Source: JBBAFB01 sp041655595
GTDB taxonomy: Bacteria > Bacillota > DULZ01
DNA: 32,765 nt
Reading direction: 5' to 3'
Assembly: GCA_041655595.1 (NCBI GenBank)
Contig: JBBAFB010000006.1
Span: 1-32,765 of the forward strand
Numbering within the stretch: position 1 is the first letter of the stretch; each line of letters begins with the position of its first letter. Shown piece by piece: positions 22,370 through 30,843 of this stretch. The position numbers were made by a program, and so were the translations under genes. The notes beneath the pieces were generated by a model. The model had not been told where the DNA came from and ran no database searches. It worked only from the letters and a program-made list of their open reading frames with translations.

Positions 22370-25015
22370 CTACTCCTTCATTATATCCATATCATACCAG
22401 TTGTAACCTATTTTAATTTCTACCTTCAGCGGCACATCCAGCTCCAAGGCCTCCTCCATTCCCCCTCTGACCAGCCTCGCAACAGCATCCAACTCCTCCC
22501 GAGGGACTTCAAAAATCAATTCGTCATGAACCTGTAAGATCATTTTAGCCTTTAAGCCCTGATCTACTAAGGATCCGGCTATTTTAATCATGGCCAATTT
22601 AATAATGTCCGCCGCCGAACCCTGAATGGGTGTATTCATAGCTGCCCTTTCACCAAAGGAACGAAGATTTCGGTTGGAACTAAAAATTTCCGGAAGATAG
22701 CGTCTACGGTTAAGTATAGTGGAAACATAGCCATCAATTTTAGCAGTTTTAATGATATTGTCTATATAACTTTTTACACCCGCATAACGCTCAAAATATA
22801 ATTTAATGAATTTTTCAGCTTCGCCTACTGAAATACCCAAATCCCTGCTTAGCCCGAAATCGCTAATCCCATATACTATACCGAAGTTTACAGCCTTTGC
22901 TTGGCGGCGCATATTTGCATCCACCCGTTCCATCAGCACACCAAAAACTTCGCTGGCCGTACGAGAGTGGATATCCTGATCCTTCATAAAAGCATCGATT
23001 AAATTTTTATCCTTGGAGATATGTGCCAACACCCTTAGTTCAATCTGAGAATAATCGGCGGCTAAAAACAACTGGCCCTCCTGAGCAGGAATAAAAGCCT
23101 TTCGAATTAACCGACCTTGCTCCATTCTAATCGGGATATTCTGCAGATTGGGTTCCTGACTGCTTAAACGCCCTGTAGCAGTAATAGCTTGGTTAAAGGT
23201 GGTATGAACCATTCCGTTATCCGGGTTTGCCAAAGCCTTGAGACCCTCGATGTATGTACCGAACAGTTTTACCAGTTGCCGATAGTGCAAAATTTCCAAA
23301 ATAATGGGATGTCGAGGGGCCAACTCCTCCAGCACTTCTGCATTGGTTGAGTAGCCGGTCTTTGTTTTCTTTAATGGAGGCAGGCCAAGCTTATCAAAAA
23401 GAATCCCTGCCAACTGTTTCGGTGAATTTATGTTAAACTCCTCTCCCGCCAACAGGTAAATATTTGATGTCAATTGTTGGATTTGTTCATCCAGTTTTTG
23501 CCCCATTTGCTCTAGCTGCTGCAGATCCAATTTGACCCCTTTCGTTTCCATATCCGCTAAAATATAGGCAAGAGGAAGCTCAATCTCCCGATAAAGCTCC
23601 AACATTGTCGTTTCTGTAAGTTTTTCTTCTAAACTGCCATGGAGCTTAAATATTGATAGGGCCCTTTGGGCTATATTCACCCCCGAATTTTCGCCTTCTA
23701 CCAAGGGTAAATTCAAATGCTCAAGCAGAATTTCAGCCAGACTTTGCTGCCCTCTACTGGGATTTAGCAGGTAAGCGGCCAGCATGGTATCCCTATAGGA
23801 CCCTGCGAGCCTGACATTAAATCTGTTACAAAAGACAATTATTTGTTTTGAATCATGAAATAACCAAGTTTTATCCGGCGATAAAAGAGCTGGTTTTAAA
23901 ACAGATAAAAGCTCTTCCTGTTGTTCCTGTTTAACAGTCAAGCCCCAAGCCCCTTTAACAGTAGCAAAGCCTATGCCGACTAAGTTTCCCTTTAAGTGAC
24001 CTGCGGAATCCAACCTAAATTCCAACGCTAATATATTACTGCTTGCAGCCAGTTGCCATTTTTCCTGAAAATCTTCCCAGCCGGCCAACTCATAAACTTC
24101 AGTCCCGCCTGAATCCGCCGGTTGTTCCTCTTTTTGACCCAGGTCGGCTAAAGTTTTTTCAATTAAGCTGTTGAACTCCAATTCCCTGTACCGGGCCAGC
24201 AACAAGTGGTGATCCGGTTCCTGATGAAGACAATCATCAATAGAAAATTGCAGAGGGACTTCTAAGTCAATAGTTGCTAATTTCTTACTGATTACTGCCT
24301 GTTCGGCGTAGGTTTTAAGGTTTTCCTTCAGCTTTGCTCCGCTAAGCAAATCAGCATTAGATAAAACTTCCTCTAGGCTTTGGTATTTGTTAATTAATTT
24401 TAACGCAGTTTTTTCCCCGATACCGGGAACCCCGGGGATATTATCAGAGGTATCTCCCATTAAACCTTTTACGTCAATTAGCTGCTTAGGCATCAGATCA
24501 TACTTTTCTTTTATTTTTTGCAAATCATAGACATCTATTTCGCTAATTCCTTTTCTAGTTAACAAAACCTTGGTTTTTTCTGTAATTAACTGTAGAGCAT
24601 CCCTATCCCCGGTTAGAATAGAAACATTTATGCCCAGATCATCTGCCTGATGAGCCAAGGTGCCTATTAAATCATCTGCTTCGAAGTTTTCCAACTCATA
24701 ATTTGGTATGCGTAAAGCATCCAACAAACCCTTGATCAAGTCAAATTGAGGTTTCAACTCGGGTGGAGTCGCCTTTCTGTGGCCTTTATAATCACTGAAC
24801 AATTCTGTACGAAAGGTAATCCGGCTTTTATCAAAAGCTACAGCTACATAGTCAAAAGGCTCCTGATCCAATATTTTAAAAAGCATTGTTAGAAAACCAT
24901 AGGCCGCATTAGTAGGCACACCCTGTCTATTACTTAATGGCGGCAAAGCATAAAATGCCCGATGAGCTAGGCTACTGCCGTCAATTACTAAAAATTTTTT
25001 ACCTTGATAATCCAA
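22370..25015 (-). CDS. polA: DNA polymerase I
   Basis: This family-A polymerase has about 881 residues. The N-terminal 5' nuclease (about 1-290) shows A-F-D and G-D-R-D-A-L-Q-L metal-site segments, and G-V-P-G-I-G-E-K-T-A in the helix-hairpin-helix. The middle proofreading domain (about 310-490) has lost its carboxylates, with A-L-E-F-R-L-D where D-T-E is needed, so it is probably inactive, as in Bacillus enzymes. The polymerase domain has motif A A-D-Y-S-Q-I-E-L-R, motif B R-R-Q-A-K-A-V-N-F-G-I-V-Y-G and motif C V-H-D-E-L. It works in Okazaki fragment maturation and repair. GTG at 25024 directly abuts GGGAA, so TTG at 25015 is preferred. It is the first gene of polA-mutM-coaE-slt-pncB. Confidence 0.96.
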   Translation of the reverse strand: MDYQGKKFLVIDGSSLAHRAFYALPPLSNRQGVPTNAAYGFLTMLFKILDQEPFDYVAVAFDKSRITFRTELFSDYKGHRKATPPELKPQFDLIKGLLDALRIPNYELENFEADDLIGTLAHQADDLGINVSILTGDRDALQLITEKTKVLLTRKGISEIDVYDLQKIKEKYDLMPKQLIDVKGLMGDTSDNIPGVPGIGEKTALKLINKYQSLEEVLSNADLLSGAKLKENLKTYAEQAVISKKLATIDLEVPLQFSIDDCLHQEPDHHLLLARYRELEFNSLIEKTLADLGQKEEQPADSGGTEVYELAGWEDFQEKWQLAASSNILALEFRLDSAGHLKGNLVGIGFATVKGAWGLTVKQEQQEELLSVLKPALLSPDKTWLFHDSKQIIVFCNRFNVRLAGSYRDTMLAAYLLNPSRGQQSLAEILLEHLNLPLVEGENSGVNIAQRALSIFKLHGSLEEKLTETTMLELYREIELPLAYILADMETKGVKLDLQQLEQMGQKLDEQIQQLTSNIYLLAGEEFNINSPKQLAGILFDKLGLPPLKKTKTGYSTNAEVLEELAPRHPIILEILHYRQLVKLFGTYIEGLKALANPDNGMVHTTFNQAITATGRLSSQEPNLQNIPIRMEQGRLIRKAFIPAQEGQLFLAADYSQIELRVLAHISKDKNLIDAFMKDQDIHSRTASEVFGVLMERVDANMRRQAKAVNFGIVYGISDFGLSRDLGISVGEAEKFIKLYFERYAGVKSYIDNIIKTAKIDGYVSTILNRRRYLPEIFSSNRNLRSFGERAAMNTPIQGSAADIIKLAMIKIAGSLVDQGLKAKMILQVHDELIFEVPREELDAVARLVRGGMEEALELDVPLKVEIKIGYNWYDMDIMKE

Positions 25016-25071
25016 AAAAAACACTTCCCAACAATTTGTATTTTAAGCTACATGGCTTTAACGCCTTATAT

Positions 25072-25115
25072 AAAAATTCGGTATGTAGGGTTAATTTCCT
25101 GCATACCGAGTTTTT
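25072..25115 (-). terminator. Rho-independent terminator after the sigma/anti-sigma operon
   Basis: An 11-bp stem (CGGTATGTAGG with CCTGCATACCG, one G-T pair, 25079-25108) is followed on the minus strand by AATTTTTAT. A T-run also follows on the plus strand, so it may act both ways. Confidence 0.85.
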
Positions 25116-25117
25116 GT

Positions 25118-26200
25118 TTAGTATTCTTTAAGCTGAATAATTAATATGGGGGTTTTGATTTCAGTATACCCCTCCGGCGGGTCTTTTAATTGTTTTATGC
25201 CGCCTTTATCTTCTTCTTGCTGAATTAAAAGCTCCAATTCTGCTTTGATTTCATCGCTTAAGTTGAAGGATACGGGTATAGCAACAAGGGTTTTGTTATC
25301 GTCAACAGTCAACTCCATCTCCAATTCTTGTTCACCTAAATAACCTTCTATTATTTCAAGCAGGACTTGCAACTGATTTACTTCACCTTCTACAAACAAT
25401 TGCGATTGCTGCTCCTCGTTTTCAACGGTCCCCGCAAGAGCAGGGGCTGCCTTCTTTTCCGGCGGGCTTTCATCTACCCCTTCCTGCCCCTCTGAAAAGG
25501 AACTCATTACCTGCATACCTCCCGCAGCAACTAAATCCTCATCATCTAAATCACCCGCCTCGACGGTGTCTGAGGTATCACCTTCTTTCACTTGAGAAAC
25601 GGTAGCGTCATTTTTGCCCCTTGGAAGCAAAACCTCCTCAGTTTCATCGCCGGATCCCGACTTAAGCACACCAACAGCGGCATCCGGGGCGGTGCCGACA
25701 ATTTTAGCACCTTTCTCTACCAAAGGTTCTTGACTCAACGGAAGATAATCTCCATCGGCGGGCAATTCCACCTTTTCTTGTTGCTCCTGAGGGACAACAG
25801 ACCCCTTTAGCACAGCCTGTTTAGGAGGTGGCGAAAAGGTGTCAAAAGCCACCTTGGACGGACCGCCTGTTAAGAAAGAATTTATGGAAACGACGATCAA
25901 AACCAGGACGGCCGCTACTGCCCCCAAGGAGAACCAAGAACGAGTTTTCCACCTGGAAGCGGGGGGCTTCTGTCGGCTGATTTTAATTAATTTTTTCTCT
26001 AATTCTAAACCGAAATTCTCGGGGGGCTCCACAAAGTTCAGAGAGTGAAGAATATAGATAGTTTTCTCGATGTTTTTCAGCTCCTGGCTGCAAACTTCGC
26101 AACTTGCAAGATGGGCTTCGACTTGCTTTTTTTCTGCGGAAGTAAGTTCGCCATCCAAGAAGGCCGAAATATCAGCTTGTATTTTGGAACAACTATTCAT
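25118..26200 (-). CDS. Transmembrane anti-sigma factor with zf-HC2 domain
   Basis: This 360-residue protein is likely a ZAS-type anti-sigma factor. Its first 50 residues hold the zinc motif H30-x3-C34-x2-C37 that grips ECF sigma factors. A single membrane helix is at about 89-110. Outside the membrane lie about 250 residues: an acidic, Gly/Glu/Asp-rich low-complexity stretch (about 115-265), then a compact C-terminal segment (about 270-360) of alternating hydrophobic residues that could be a sensor. The ATG overlaps the sigma factor stop by four bases (ATGA), typical of translationally coupled sigma/anti-sigma pairs. It is longer than most ZAS proteins, and the outer domain was not recognised. 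The signal it senses is unknown. Confidence 0.88.
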   Translation of the reverse strand: MNSCSKIQADISAFLDGELTSAEKKQVEAHLASCEVCSQELKNIEKTIYILHSLNFVEPPENFGLELEKKLIKISRQKPPASRWKTRSWFSLGAVAAVLVLIVVSINSFLTGGPSKVAFDTFSPPPKQAVLKGSVVPQEQQEKVELPADGDYLPLSQEPLVEKGAKIVGTAPDAAVGVLKSGSGDETEEVLLPRGKNDATVSQVKEGDTSDTVEAGDLDDEDLVAAGGMQVMSSFSEGQEGVDESPPEKKAAPALAGTVENEEQQSQLFVEGEVNQLQVLLEIIEGYLGEQELEMELTVDDNKTLVAIPVSFNLSDEIKAELELLIQQEEDKGGIKQLKDPPEGYTEIKTPILIIQLKEY

Positions 26201-26817
26201 GCCTCTCCCACCTTTCTATCCACTAGACGGGAAGCGTCATGAAAAAGTTCCCTATTCTCAATTATCAGGTCTTTCAAAACCTTACGACCCCTGCTTATCC
26301 TAGATTTTACCGTGCCTAAAGAACAATCCAAAGCCACAGCTATTTCATCATAAGTAAAGCCCTGCAGTTCCCTTAAGATCAATACCTGTCTATATTCGGG
26401 AATCAATTCATTCAGCAGCCTTTGAACCAACTCTTGCATTTCCTTGTTTTCGTAGACAATTTCGGGGGCGAAGGTCCAATCTTCCTGTTCTCGATTGATT
26501 TCCCCATCCTCGGTCATAATAGGTGAATTTAGTGACACTGTGGGCTGCCTTTTCACCCTCCTCAACTCATCCCGGCAGACATTGGCAACAATATGGTAAA
26601 GCCATGTCTTAAAGGAGGCATCCCCCCTAAAGTTTTCAATTCCCTTAAAAGCCCTGATAAAAGCTTCTTGAGCCAAATCATTTGCATCGTCATGATTGCC
26701 CATAAATCTATAAGCTATGCTGTATACCTGTTTTTCATAAATAGATACCAATTCACCAAAGGCCTCAATATCGCCGTTTTTGCTTTTATCAATCAAGCCG
26801 ATTTCATCTATTTCCAC
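26197..26817 (-). CDS. ECF-type RNA polymerase sigma factor (SigW-like)
   Basis: This sigma-70 family ECF factor has about 206 residues. Region 2 (about 20-95) includes D-D-A-N-D-L-A-Q-E-A-F-I-R-A-F and F-R-G-D-A-S-F-K-T-W-L-Y-x-I, and region 4 (about 140-190) has R-E-L-Q-G-F-T-Y-D-E-I-A and G-T-V-K-S-R-I-S-R-G-R. It would direct RNA polymerase to an envelope-stress-type regulon and be held by the membrane anti-sigma factor encoded next. GTG at 26817, with GGGAGGGG seven bases upstream, is preferred over the TTG at 26835 that lies inside that box. No classic ECF autoregulatory promoter (GAAC...CGTA) was seen; a TATAAT is present about 60 bases upstream. Confidence 0.93.
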   Translation of the reverse strand: MEIDEIGLIDKSKNGDIEAFGELVSIYEKQVYSIAYRFMGNHDDANDLAQEAFIRAFKGIENFRGDASFKTWLYHIVANVCRDELRRVKRQPTVSLNSPIMTEDGEINREQEDWTFAPEIVYENKEMQELVQRLLNELIPEYRQVLILRELQGFTYDEIAVALDCSLGTVKSRISRGRKVLKDLIIENRELFHDASRLVDRKVGEA

Positions 26818-26955
26818 GATAAGGCCCCTCCCCAAAGCTGTAATCGGATCAGATCAGTATTGTGAACCAATTATTATTATAACATAAGCATTAATCAAAC
26901 TAAATAAAATTAACTGACTGCTAATATACACCAATGCCAAAGACTGATTTATCGG

Positions 26956-27324
26956 TCACTGATGCCTTATATGATCCAAACCCTGATCAAAAAGTAACTC
27001 TATATGTGCATCATCAAGGGAGTAGAAGACATTTTTACCCTCTTTGCGAAACTTTACCAAGCGAAGGTTACGCAAAACCCTTAGCTGATGAGAAACTGCT
27101 GATTGACTTAATTGGAGCACCTGTGATAAATCACAAACACAAAGCTCATCATGTCTTAGAGCCTGGATAATTTTAATCCGAGTAGGGTCCCCCAGCGCCT
27201 TGAAGGTTTCAGACAATTGCTTAACTTCTTCCCGGGAAAGTTGATTTTCCCTAGCCCCGCAAACAGCTTCCCTGTGAACACAATAGTCCTCGCAAGAGGG
27301 CGCTTTTGTTTTCGGCAAGCCCAT
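26956..27324 (-). CDS. ArsR/SmtB-family metal-responsive repressor (CadC-like)
   Basis: This 122-residue winged-helix repressor has two possible metal sites. The first is the alpha3N site: E-L-C-V-C-D with Cys62 and Cys64, plus N-terminal Cys11, Cys15 and Cys22, as in CadC for Cd/Pb/Zn. The second is the alpha5 site: Asp105-x-His107-x10-His118-x2-His121, the exact spacing used for Zn by SmtB/CzrA. The DNA helix contains L-S-Q-S-A-V-S-H-Q-L-R-V-L. Binding of metal releases the operator. No exporter or metallothionein gene adjoins it, so its target may be distant or itself. ATG at 27324 is preferred over GTG at 27330, as AGAGG lies five bases before it. Confidence 0.92.
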   Translation of the reverse strand: MGLPKTKAPSCEDYCVHREAVCGARENQLSREEVKQLSETFKALGDPTRIKIIQALRHDELCVCDLSQVLQLSQSAVSHQLRVLRNLRLVKFRKEGKNVFYSLDDAHIELLFDQGLDHIRHQ

Positions 27325-27421
27325 CACCACCTCTACTTAATTTATTTGTATTCTTAAACTTCATTACTATTTTAACCCCTTTTATTTTAACATAAGTTAG
27401 CAGCTACCAGTCCCTTATCAA

Positions 27422-27456
27422 TTATAAAAGGGGTGGATTATTCTTTCCACCCCTTG
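27422..27456 (-). terminator. Rho-independent terminator after the DUF2812 gene
   Basis: AAGGGGTGG (27428-27436), 10-base loop, CCACCCCTT (27447-27455), with TTATAATT following on the minus strand. Confidence 0.88.
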
Positions 27457-27484
27457 AATCTAATGTTTTTTAGCCCGGTTTTAC

Positions 27485-28018
27485 TTACTTTTGTTCCTTA
27501 ATCAGCTTGTTCTTTTTTAACCTAACGCGAATATAGCCGTATCCCAAAAGTACGCCCAACAAAATATCAACAATACCAATGGTGTAATTAAAAGATGGAC
27601 CCCCACCATAAAACGCCAAGATATTGCTACCGCCCAACAACAGCATAAAAAATCCCAAAATCCCCAAAAGCAACAGTAATCTATCCAAATGTTTTAAACG
27701 AGAATGAACATCCGAAATTAAATTAAACTCTCCTTTGCTGGCTTTTCTCCTGAAATACACCCAGCGAGCTACCGCACCTAGATACTCTGCTCCGGTTTTT
27801 TCAACGGATTTGATATAAAGCTCACTTTCAGTATGTCGGGGTAGGTTATCAAGCAATATAAATCGAATCAGGTACTCATCGGGCGAAACTTCTTCAAAGG
27901 TGTACTTAAACGGACCTACCGCCACTAGGGCTAAACCTTTAGTAGCCAATCCGTTTAACCACTCCTCTTCCTTATCGAAATCCCAAGCCCAAAACCATTT
28001 ATAAATAATTTTTCTCAC
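27485..28018 (-). CDS. DUF2812 family membrane protein
   Basis: This 177-residue protein has the DUF2812 signature near its N-terminus: W-D-F-D-K-E-E-E-W-L-N-G-L-A-x-K-G-L-A-L followed by Y-x-F-E. Two membrane helices lie at about 110-130 and 140-162, then a basic tail R-V-R-L-K-K-N-K. DUF2812 proteins of Firmicutes often sit beside a PadR-type repressor and are of unknown function. No PadR gene is present here, so this is an isolated copy. GTG at 28018 with GGGGAG seven bases upstream is a convincing start. It is monocistronic, with its own terminator. Confidence 0.85.
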   Translation of the reverse strand: MRKIIYKWFWAWDFDKEEEWLNGLATKGLALVAVGPFKYTFEEVSPDEYLIRFILLDNLPRHTESELYIKSVEKTGAEYLGAVARWVYFRRKASKGEFNLISDVHSRLKHLDRLLLLLGILGFFMLLLGGSNILAFYGGGPSFNYTIGIVDILLGVLLGYGYIRVRLKKNKLIKEQK

Positions 28019-28137
28019 TACAATTCTCCCCTTAAAATGTGATTATATTGTAGTATCTATTTTTCAATACAGACTTTTGTTAAAGCTTTTGCATCCGGGA
28101 ATAAAATACCCATATTACCATGCCAATTTGCTAGAAA

Positions 28138-28926
28138 TTATTTACCCTGAAAAATCGCAGCCCTCTTACCTAAAAAGGCATTGGCACCTTCATTTTTATC
28201 AGCAGTTTCCATCAGCTCACCAAATAATTGCGCTTCCAAATCCTGACCTTCTCTTAGCGGCAAAGACCAGCCTTTGTCTATGGCTTCCTTTGCCAATCTT
28301 ACTCCTAAGGGGCCGCTTCTTGTGACAATCACTTGTGCCAACTTAATTGCCTCCGTCAAAGCCTCACCTTGTGGAACCAGGCGATCAACCAAACCAATAC
28401 GATATGCCTCTTGGGCACTGATTGTTTCACCGGTAAAAATTAATTCCTTGGCTTTACCCAAACCAACAATCCGAGGGAGTCTTTGGGTGCCGCCATAACC
28501 GGGCATTATACCTAAATTCACTTCCGGTTGTCCCAGTTTGGCATTCTCACCGGCTACACGAACATCACAAGCCAAGGCCAGTTCGCAGCCCCCACCTAGA
28601 GCAACACCATTAATGGCTGCAATTACTGGCATCTTAAGAGCAGCTATTTTATCAAAAATTAACTGCCCCCAACGGGCCATTTTAATACCCTCTTCCCGAT
28701 CAAGAGTCGGAAACTGGCGAATATCCGCCCCTGCTACAAAGGCTTTCTCTCCTGCACCAGTTATAACCAAAGCCCAAACATTATCAACTGCGGATAAATC
28801 ATCAATGTTTTTCTCCAATTCGGCCAAAACAACCTTACTAAGAGGGTTTACAGGAGGGTTGTTGATTGTCAAAACAGCCACCCGTTCTTGAATTTCCAAT
28901 TCAATATACTTTTTTTCCTCACTCAT
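28138..28926 (-). CDS. Enoyl-CoA hydratase (crotonase family)
   Basis: This crotonase has 262 residues, the usual length. The oxyanion-hole segment is A-G-A-D-I-R-Q-F, followed by G-G-G-C-E-L-A-L-A-C-D with the first catalytic Glu and G-Q-P-E-V-N-L-G-I-M-P-G-Y-G-G with the second. Both catalytic glutamates are present, so true hydratase activity (crotonyl-CoA or enoyl-CoA to 3-hydroxyacyl-CoA) is likely. It resembles Bacillus FadB and clostridial crotonases. ATG at 28926, with GGAGG eight bases upstream, is chosen over an in-frame TTG at 28941 inside that box. It stands alone; the nearest related gene is the thiolase at 29548. Confidence 0.92.
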   Translation of the reverse strand: MSEEKKYIELEIQERVAVLTINNPPVNPLSKVVLAELEKNIDDLSAVDNVWALVITGAGEKAFVAGADIRQFPTLDREEGIKMARWGQLIFDKIAALKMPVIAAINGVALGGGCELALACDVRVAGENAKLGQPEVNLGIMPGYGGTQRLPRIVGLGKAKELIFTGETISAQEAYRIGLVDRLVPQGEALTEAIKLAQVIVTRSGPLGVRLAKEAIDKGWSLPLREGQDLEAQLFGELMETADKNEGANAFLGKRAAIFQGK

Positions 28927-29399
28927 GAGCACTGCCTCCAAATCTTTTATTTTAACAATTCAACTTCTTTCTAAAAATATTTTATTAAAAGACTCATTCT
29001 GCATAAAGAAATAAATTCCTTTAAAATTGCAAGTACCAAAACCTTATTGAAAGACTAAATTACAAAGTTTCTTTAACTGTCATTCTAACTCTGATCTTAA
29101 AATTTTTTACAAACAGCTCTAACCTTTTTCCTTTTGATTTTTATAATAAGCAGGTGGATGCGAATCAGGGTAAATTTTCCACCGTCAGACCAGCTGAAAG
29201 GAAATGAAGCTAGTCCGATCATTTTTTGCTGAAGAAAGCATCCTGGGTTAAAACAAAAAAATGACAGCATATATGCTGCCATTTTAAAGGTGCTTAAATT
29301 ATTAAGAATTTAGTTCTACTTGAAGGTGCCTTGCAGGAAAAATTGCCCTGCTTCACCTAGGATTTTTTCACTAAAATACATACCAATTATGAAAACCTA
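28927..29399. other. AT-rich intergenic region with several hairpins, no convincing gene
   Basis: This stretch of about 470 bases holds no believable coding frame. It contains an imperfect hairpin at 29188-29215 (GACCAGCT/AGCTAGTC), the palindromic terminator at 29261-29282, and a hairpin with an internal loop at 29324-29358 followed on the plus strand by six T (29363-29368). A TATAAT at 29142-29147 on the plus strand lacks a good -35 box. A small plus-strand RNA of about 215 bases is possible but unsupported beyond this. Confidence 0.5.
29252..29284 (-). terminator. Rho-independent terminator downstream of tRNA-Leu(CAA)
   Basis: The palindrome CAGCATATATGCTG (29265-29278) is extended by three outer pairs across one mismatch, and is followed by seven T on the minus strand. 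Confidence 0.82.
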
Positions 29400-29486
29400 T
29401 GGTGCCGGTGGTCGGGGTCGAACCGACACGGTGTTGCCACCACGGGATTTTGAGTCCCGCACGTCTGCCAATTCCATCACACCGGC
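29400..29486 (-). tRNA. tRNA-Leu (anticodon CAA)
   Basis: This 87-base type-II tRNA on the minus strand has acceptor GCCGGTG/CACCGGC, anticodon stem CGGGA/TCCCG with loop CTCAAAA (anticodon CAA), a long variable arm (GGTG...CACC), T-arm GTCGG-TTCGACC-CCGAC and encoded ACCA. It reads UUG codons. Confidence 0.95.
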
Positions 29487-29509
29487 ACAAATAAAGTTTC
29501 AACATAAGT

Positions 29510-29538
29510 ATGTTAGCATAATTCTTAATAGCTGTCAA
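29510..29538 (-). promoter_or_regulatory. Sigma-A promoter of tRNA-Leu(CAA)
   Basis: TTGACA (29533-29538), 17 bases, TAACAT (29510-29515) on the minus strand, giving a leader of about 16 bases. It starts ten bases after the thiolase stop with no terminator between, so thiolase transcription may also run into the tRNA. Confidence 0.85.
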
Positions 29539-29547
29539 TTATGAGAA

Positions 29548-30729
29548 TCAGGCTTTTTCTATGATCATGGCGATACCTTGACCGCCGCCTATACAAAGAG
29601 TTGCTAAGCCGTAACGTCCGTCCCTTTTTTGCAGCTCGTAAAGGAGAGTGGTTAAAATACGGGCTCCGCTGGCACCGATGGGGTGACCTAAAGCAATGGC
29701 TCCCCCGTTCACATTAACTTTGTCCATAGGCAGCTTTAGTTCTTTTGCTACCGACAAAGCTTGGGCAGCAAAAGCTTCGTTAGCCTCTATTAAATCCAGA
29801 TCATCAATGGATAAACCTGCTTTTTCTAAAGCTTTTCTGGTAGAAGGAATCGGCCCTGTTCCCATGTAGGCCGGATCTACACCAGCGGAAGCGGAAGAAA
29901 CGATATATGCCAGAGGTTTTATGCCAAGAGTATGGGCCTTACTTTCCGACATAACTACAAAGGCACCGGCACCGTCATTGATTCCCGATGCGTTACCTGC
30001 CGTAACCGTTCCATCTTTTTTAAAAGCGGGCTTTAGACCTGCCAACCTTTCAATAGTCGTCCCCGCTCGGGGATGCTCATCCGTGTCAAAAATTATTGGA
30101 TCGCCCTTTCGTTGAGGTATTTCAACAGGCACAATTTCCTCTTTAAACCTACCTTGGGCAATAGCCTCCAAAGCCTTGGTTTGACTTTCTACGGCAAATT
30201 GATCTTGTTCTTCCCTAGTAATTTGGTAGTGTTGGGCTATATTTTCGGCGGTAATACCCATGTGTATATCATTCATAGCACACCATAATCCGTCCTTGAT
30301 CATGGCATCAATTATTGTATTATCACCCATTCTATACCCCGTACGTGCCTTGTTAAGAAGGTAGGGAGCGAGGCTCATATTCTCCATGCCGCCGGCTACA
30401 ATTATTTCTCCTTCTCCTGCCCTGATAGCTTGAGCTGCTAATTGGACTGCTTTTAAACCCGAGCCGCAAACCTTATTAATTGTAATAGAAGGAATACCTT
30501 CCGGTATACTTGCTTTCAAGGCAGCTTGACGGGCCGGGTTTTGACCTAAACCGGCCTGCAACACATTGCCCATTATAATTTCATCAACCTGATTGCTTTT
30601 TACACCTGCCCTGTCTAGTGCTTCCTTGATAACTAAGGCACCCAAATCCACTGCCGGGACATTTGCAAGACCGCCTTGGAAGCTACCCACTGCTGTACGT
30701 ACTGCACTGACTATTGCTACTTTTTCCAC
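29548..30729 (-). CDS. Acetyl-CoA C-acetyltransferase (thiolase, AtoB/ThlA-like)
   Basis: This thiolase has 393 residues. Acyl-carrier Cys88 is in N-K-V-C-G-S-G, the His in G-H-P-I-G-A-S-G near 349, and the second Cys in C-I-G-G-G-Q-G near 379. The N-x-V-C-G-S-G form and I-V-S-A-V-R-T-A-V-G-S-F start match biosynthetic/acetoacetyl-CoA thiolases better than the long-chain FadA at 3572-4753. It condenses or cleaves acetyl-CoA/acetoacetyl-CoA. Together with the CoA-transferase subunit to its right it suggests acetoacetate or butyrate metabolism. GTG at 30729 has AAAGG about 10 bases upstream; the earlier in-frame GTG at 30738 abuts that box. It is divergent from the activator-like gene. Confidence 0.93.
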   Translation of the reverse strand: MEKVAIVSAVRTAVGSFQGGLANVPAVDLGALVIKEALDRAGVKSNQVDEIIMGNVLQAGLGQNPARQAALKASIPEGIPSITINKVCGSGLKAVQLAAQAIRAGEGEIIVAGGMENMSLAPYLLNKARTGYRMGDNTIIDAMIKDGLWCAMNDIHMGITAENIAQHYQITREEQDQFAVESQTKALEAIAQGRFKEEIVPVEIPQRKGDPIIFDTDEHPRAGTTIERLAGLKPAFKKDGTVTAGNASGINDGAGAFVVMSESKAHTLGIKPLAYIVSSASAGVDPAYMGTGPIPSTRKALEKAGLSIDDLDLIEANEAFAAQALSVAKELKLPMDKVNVNGGAIALGHPIGASGARILTTLLYELQKRDGRYGLATLCIGGGQGIAMIIEKA

Positions 30730-30843
30730 TGAGCTCACACCTTTCTGCTTTTGCTAATATATTTCTCTATTTCTAGTGTCTTTCCTTCTCATAGATCTTT
30801 CCAACTGAAACATAATTTAATCGTACCTATTAAGAAAGCAGGG

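Noticed and set aside
28980..29000. Half of a FadR-like box (TCATTCT) upstream of the enoyl-CoA hydratase gene
   Set aside because: Only one arm is present; the facing arm (TGAATGA) is missing at the required four-base spacing, so FadR control of the hydratase is not supported.
29097..29282. 61-codon minus-strand frame in the intergenic region
   Set aside because: It overlaps the tRNA-Leu terminator, lacks a ribosome binding site and has biased Phe/Lys composition.
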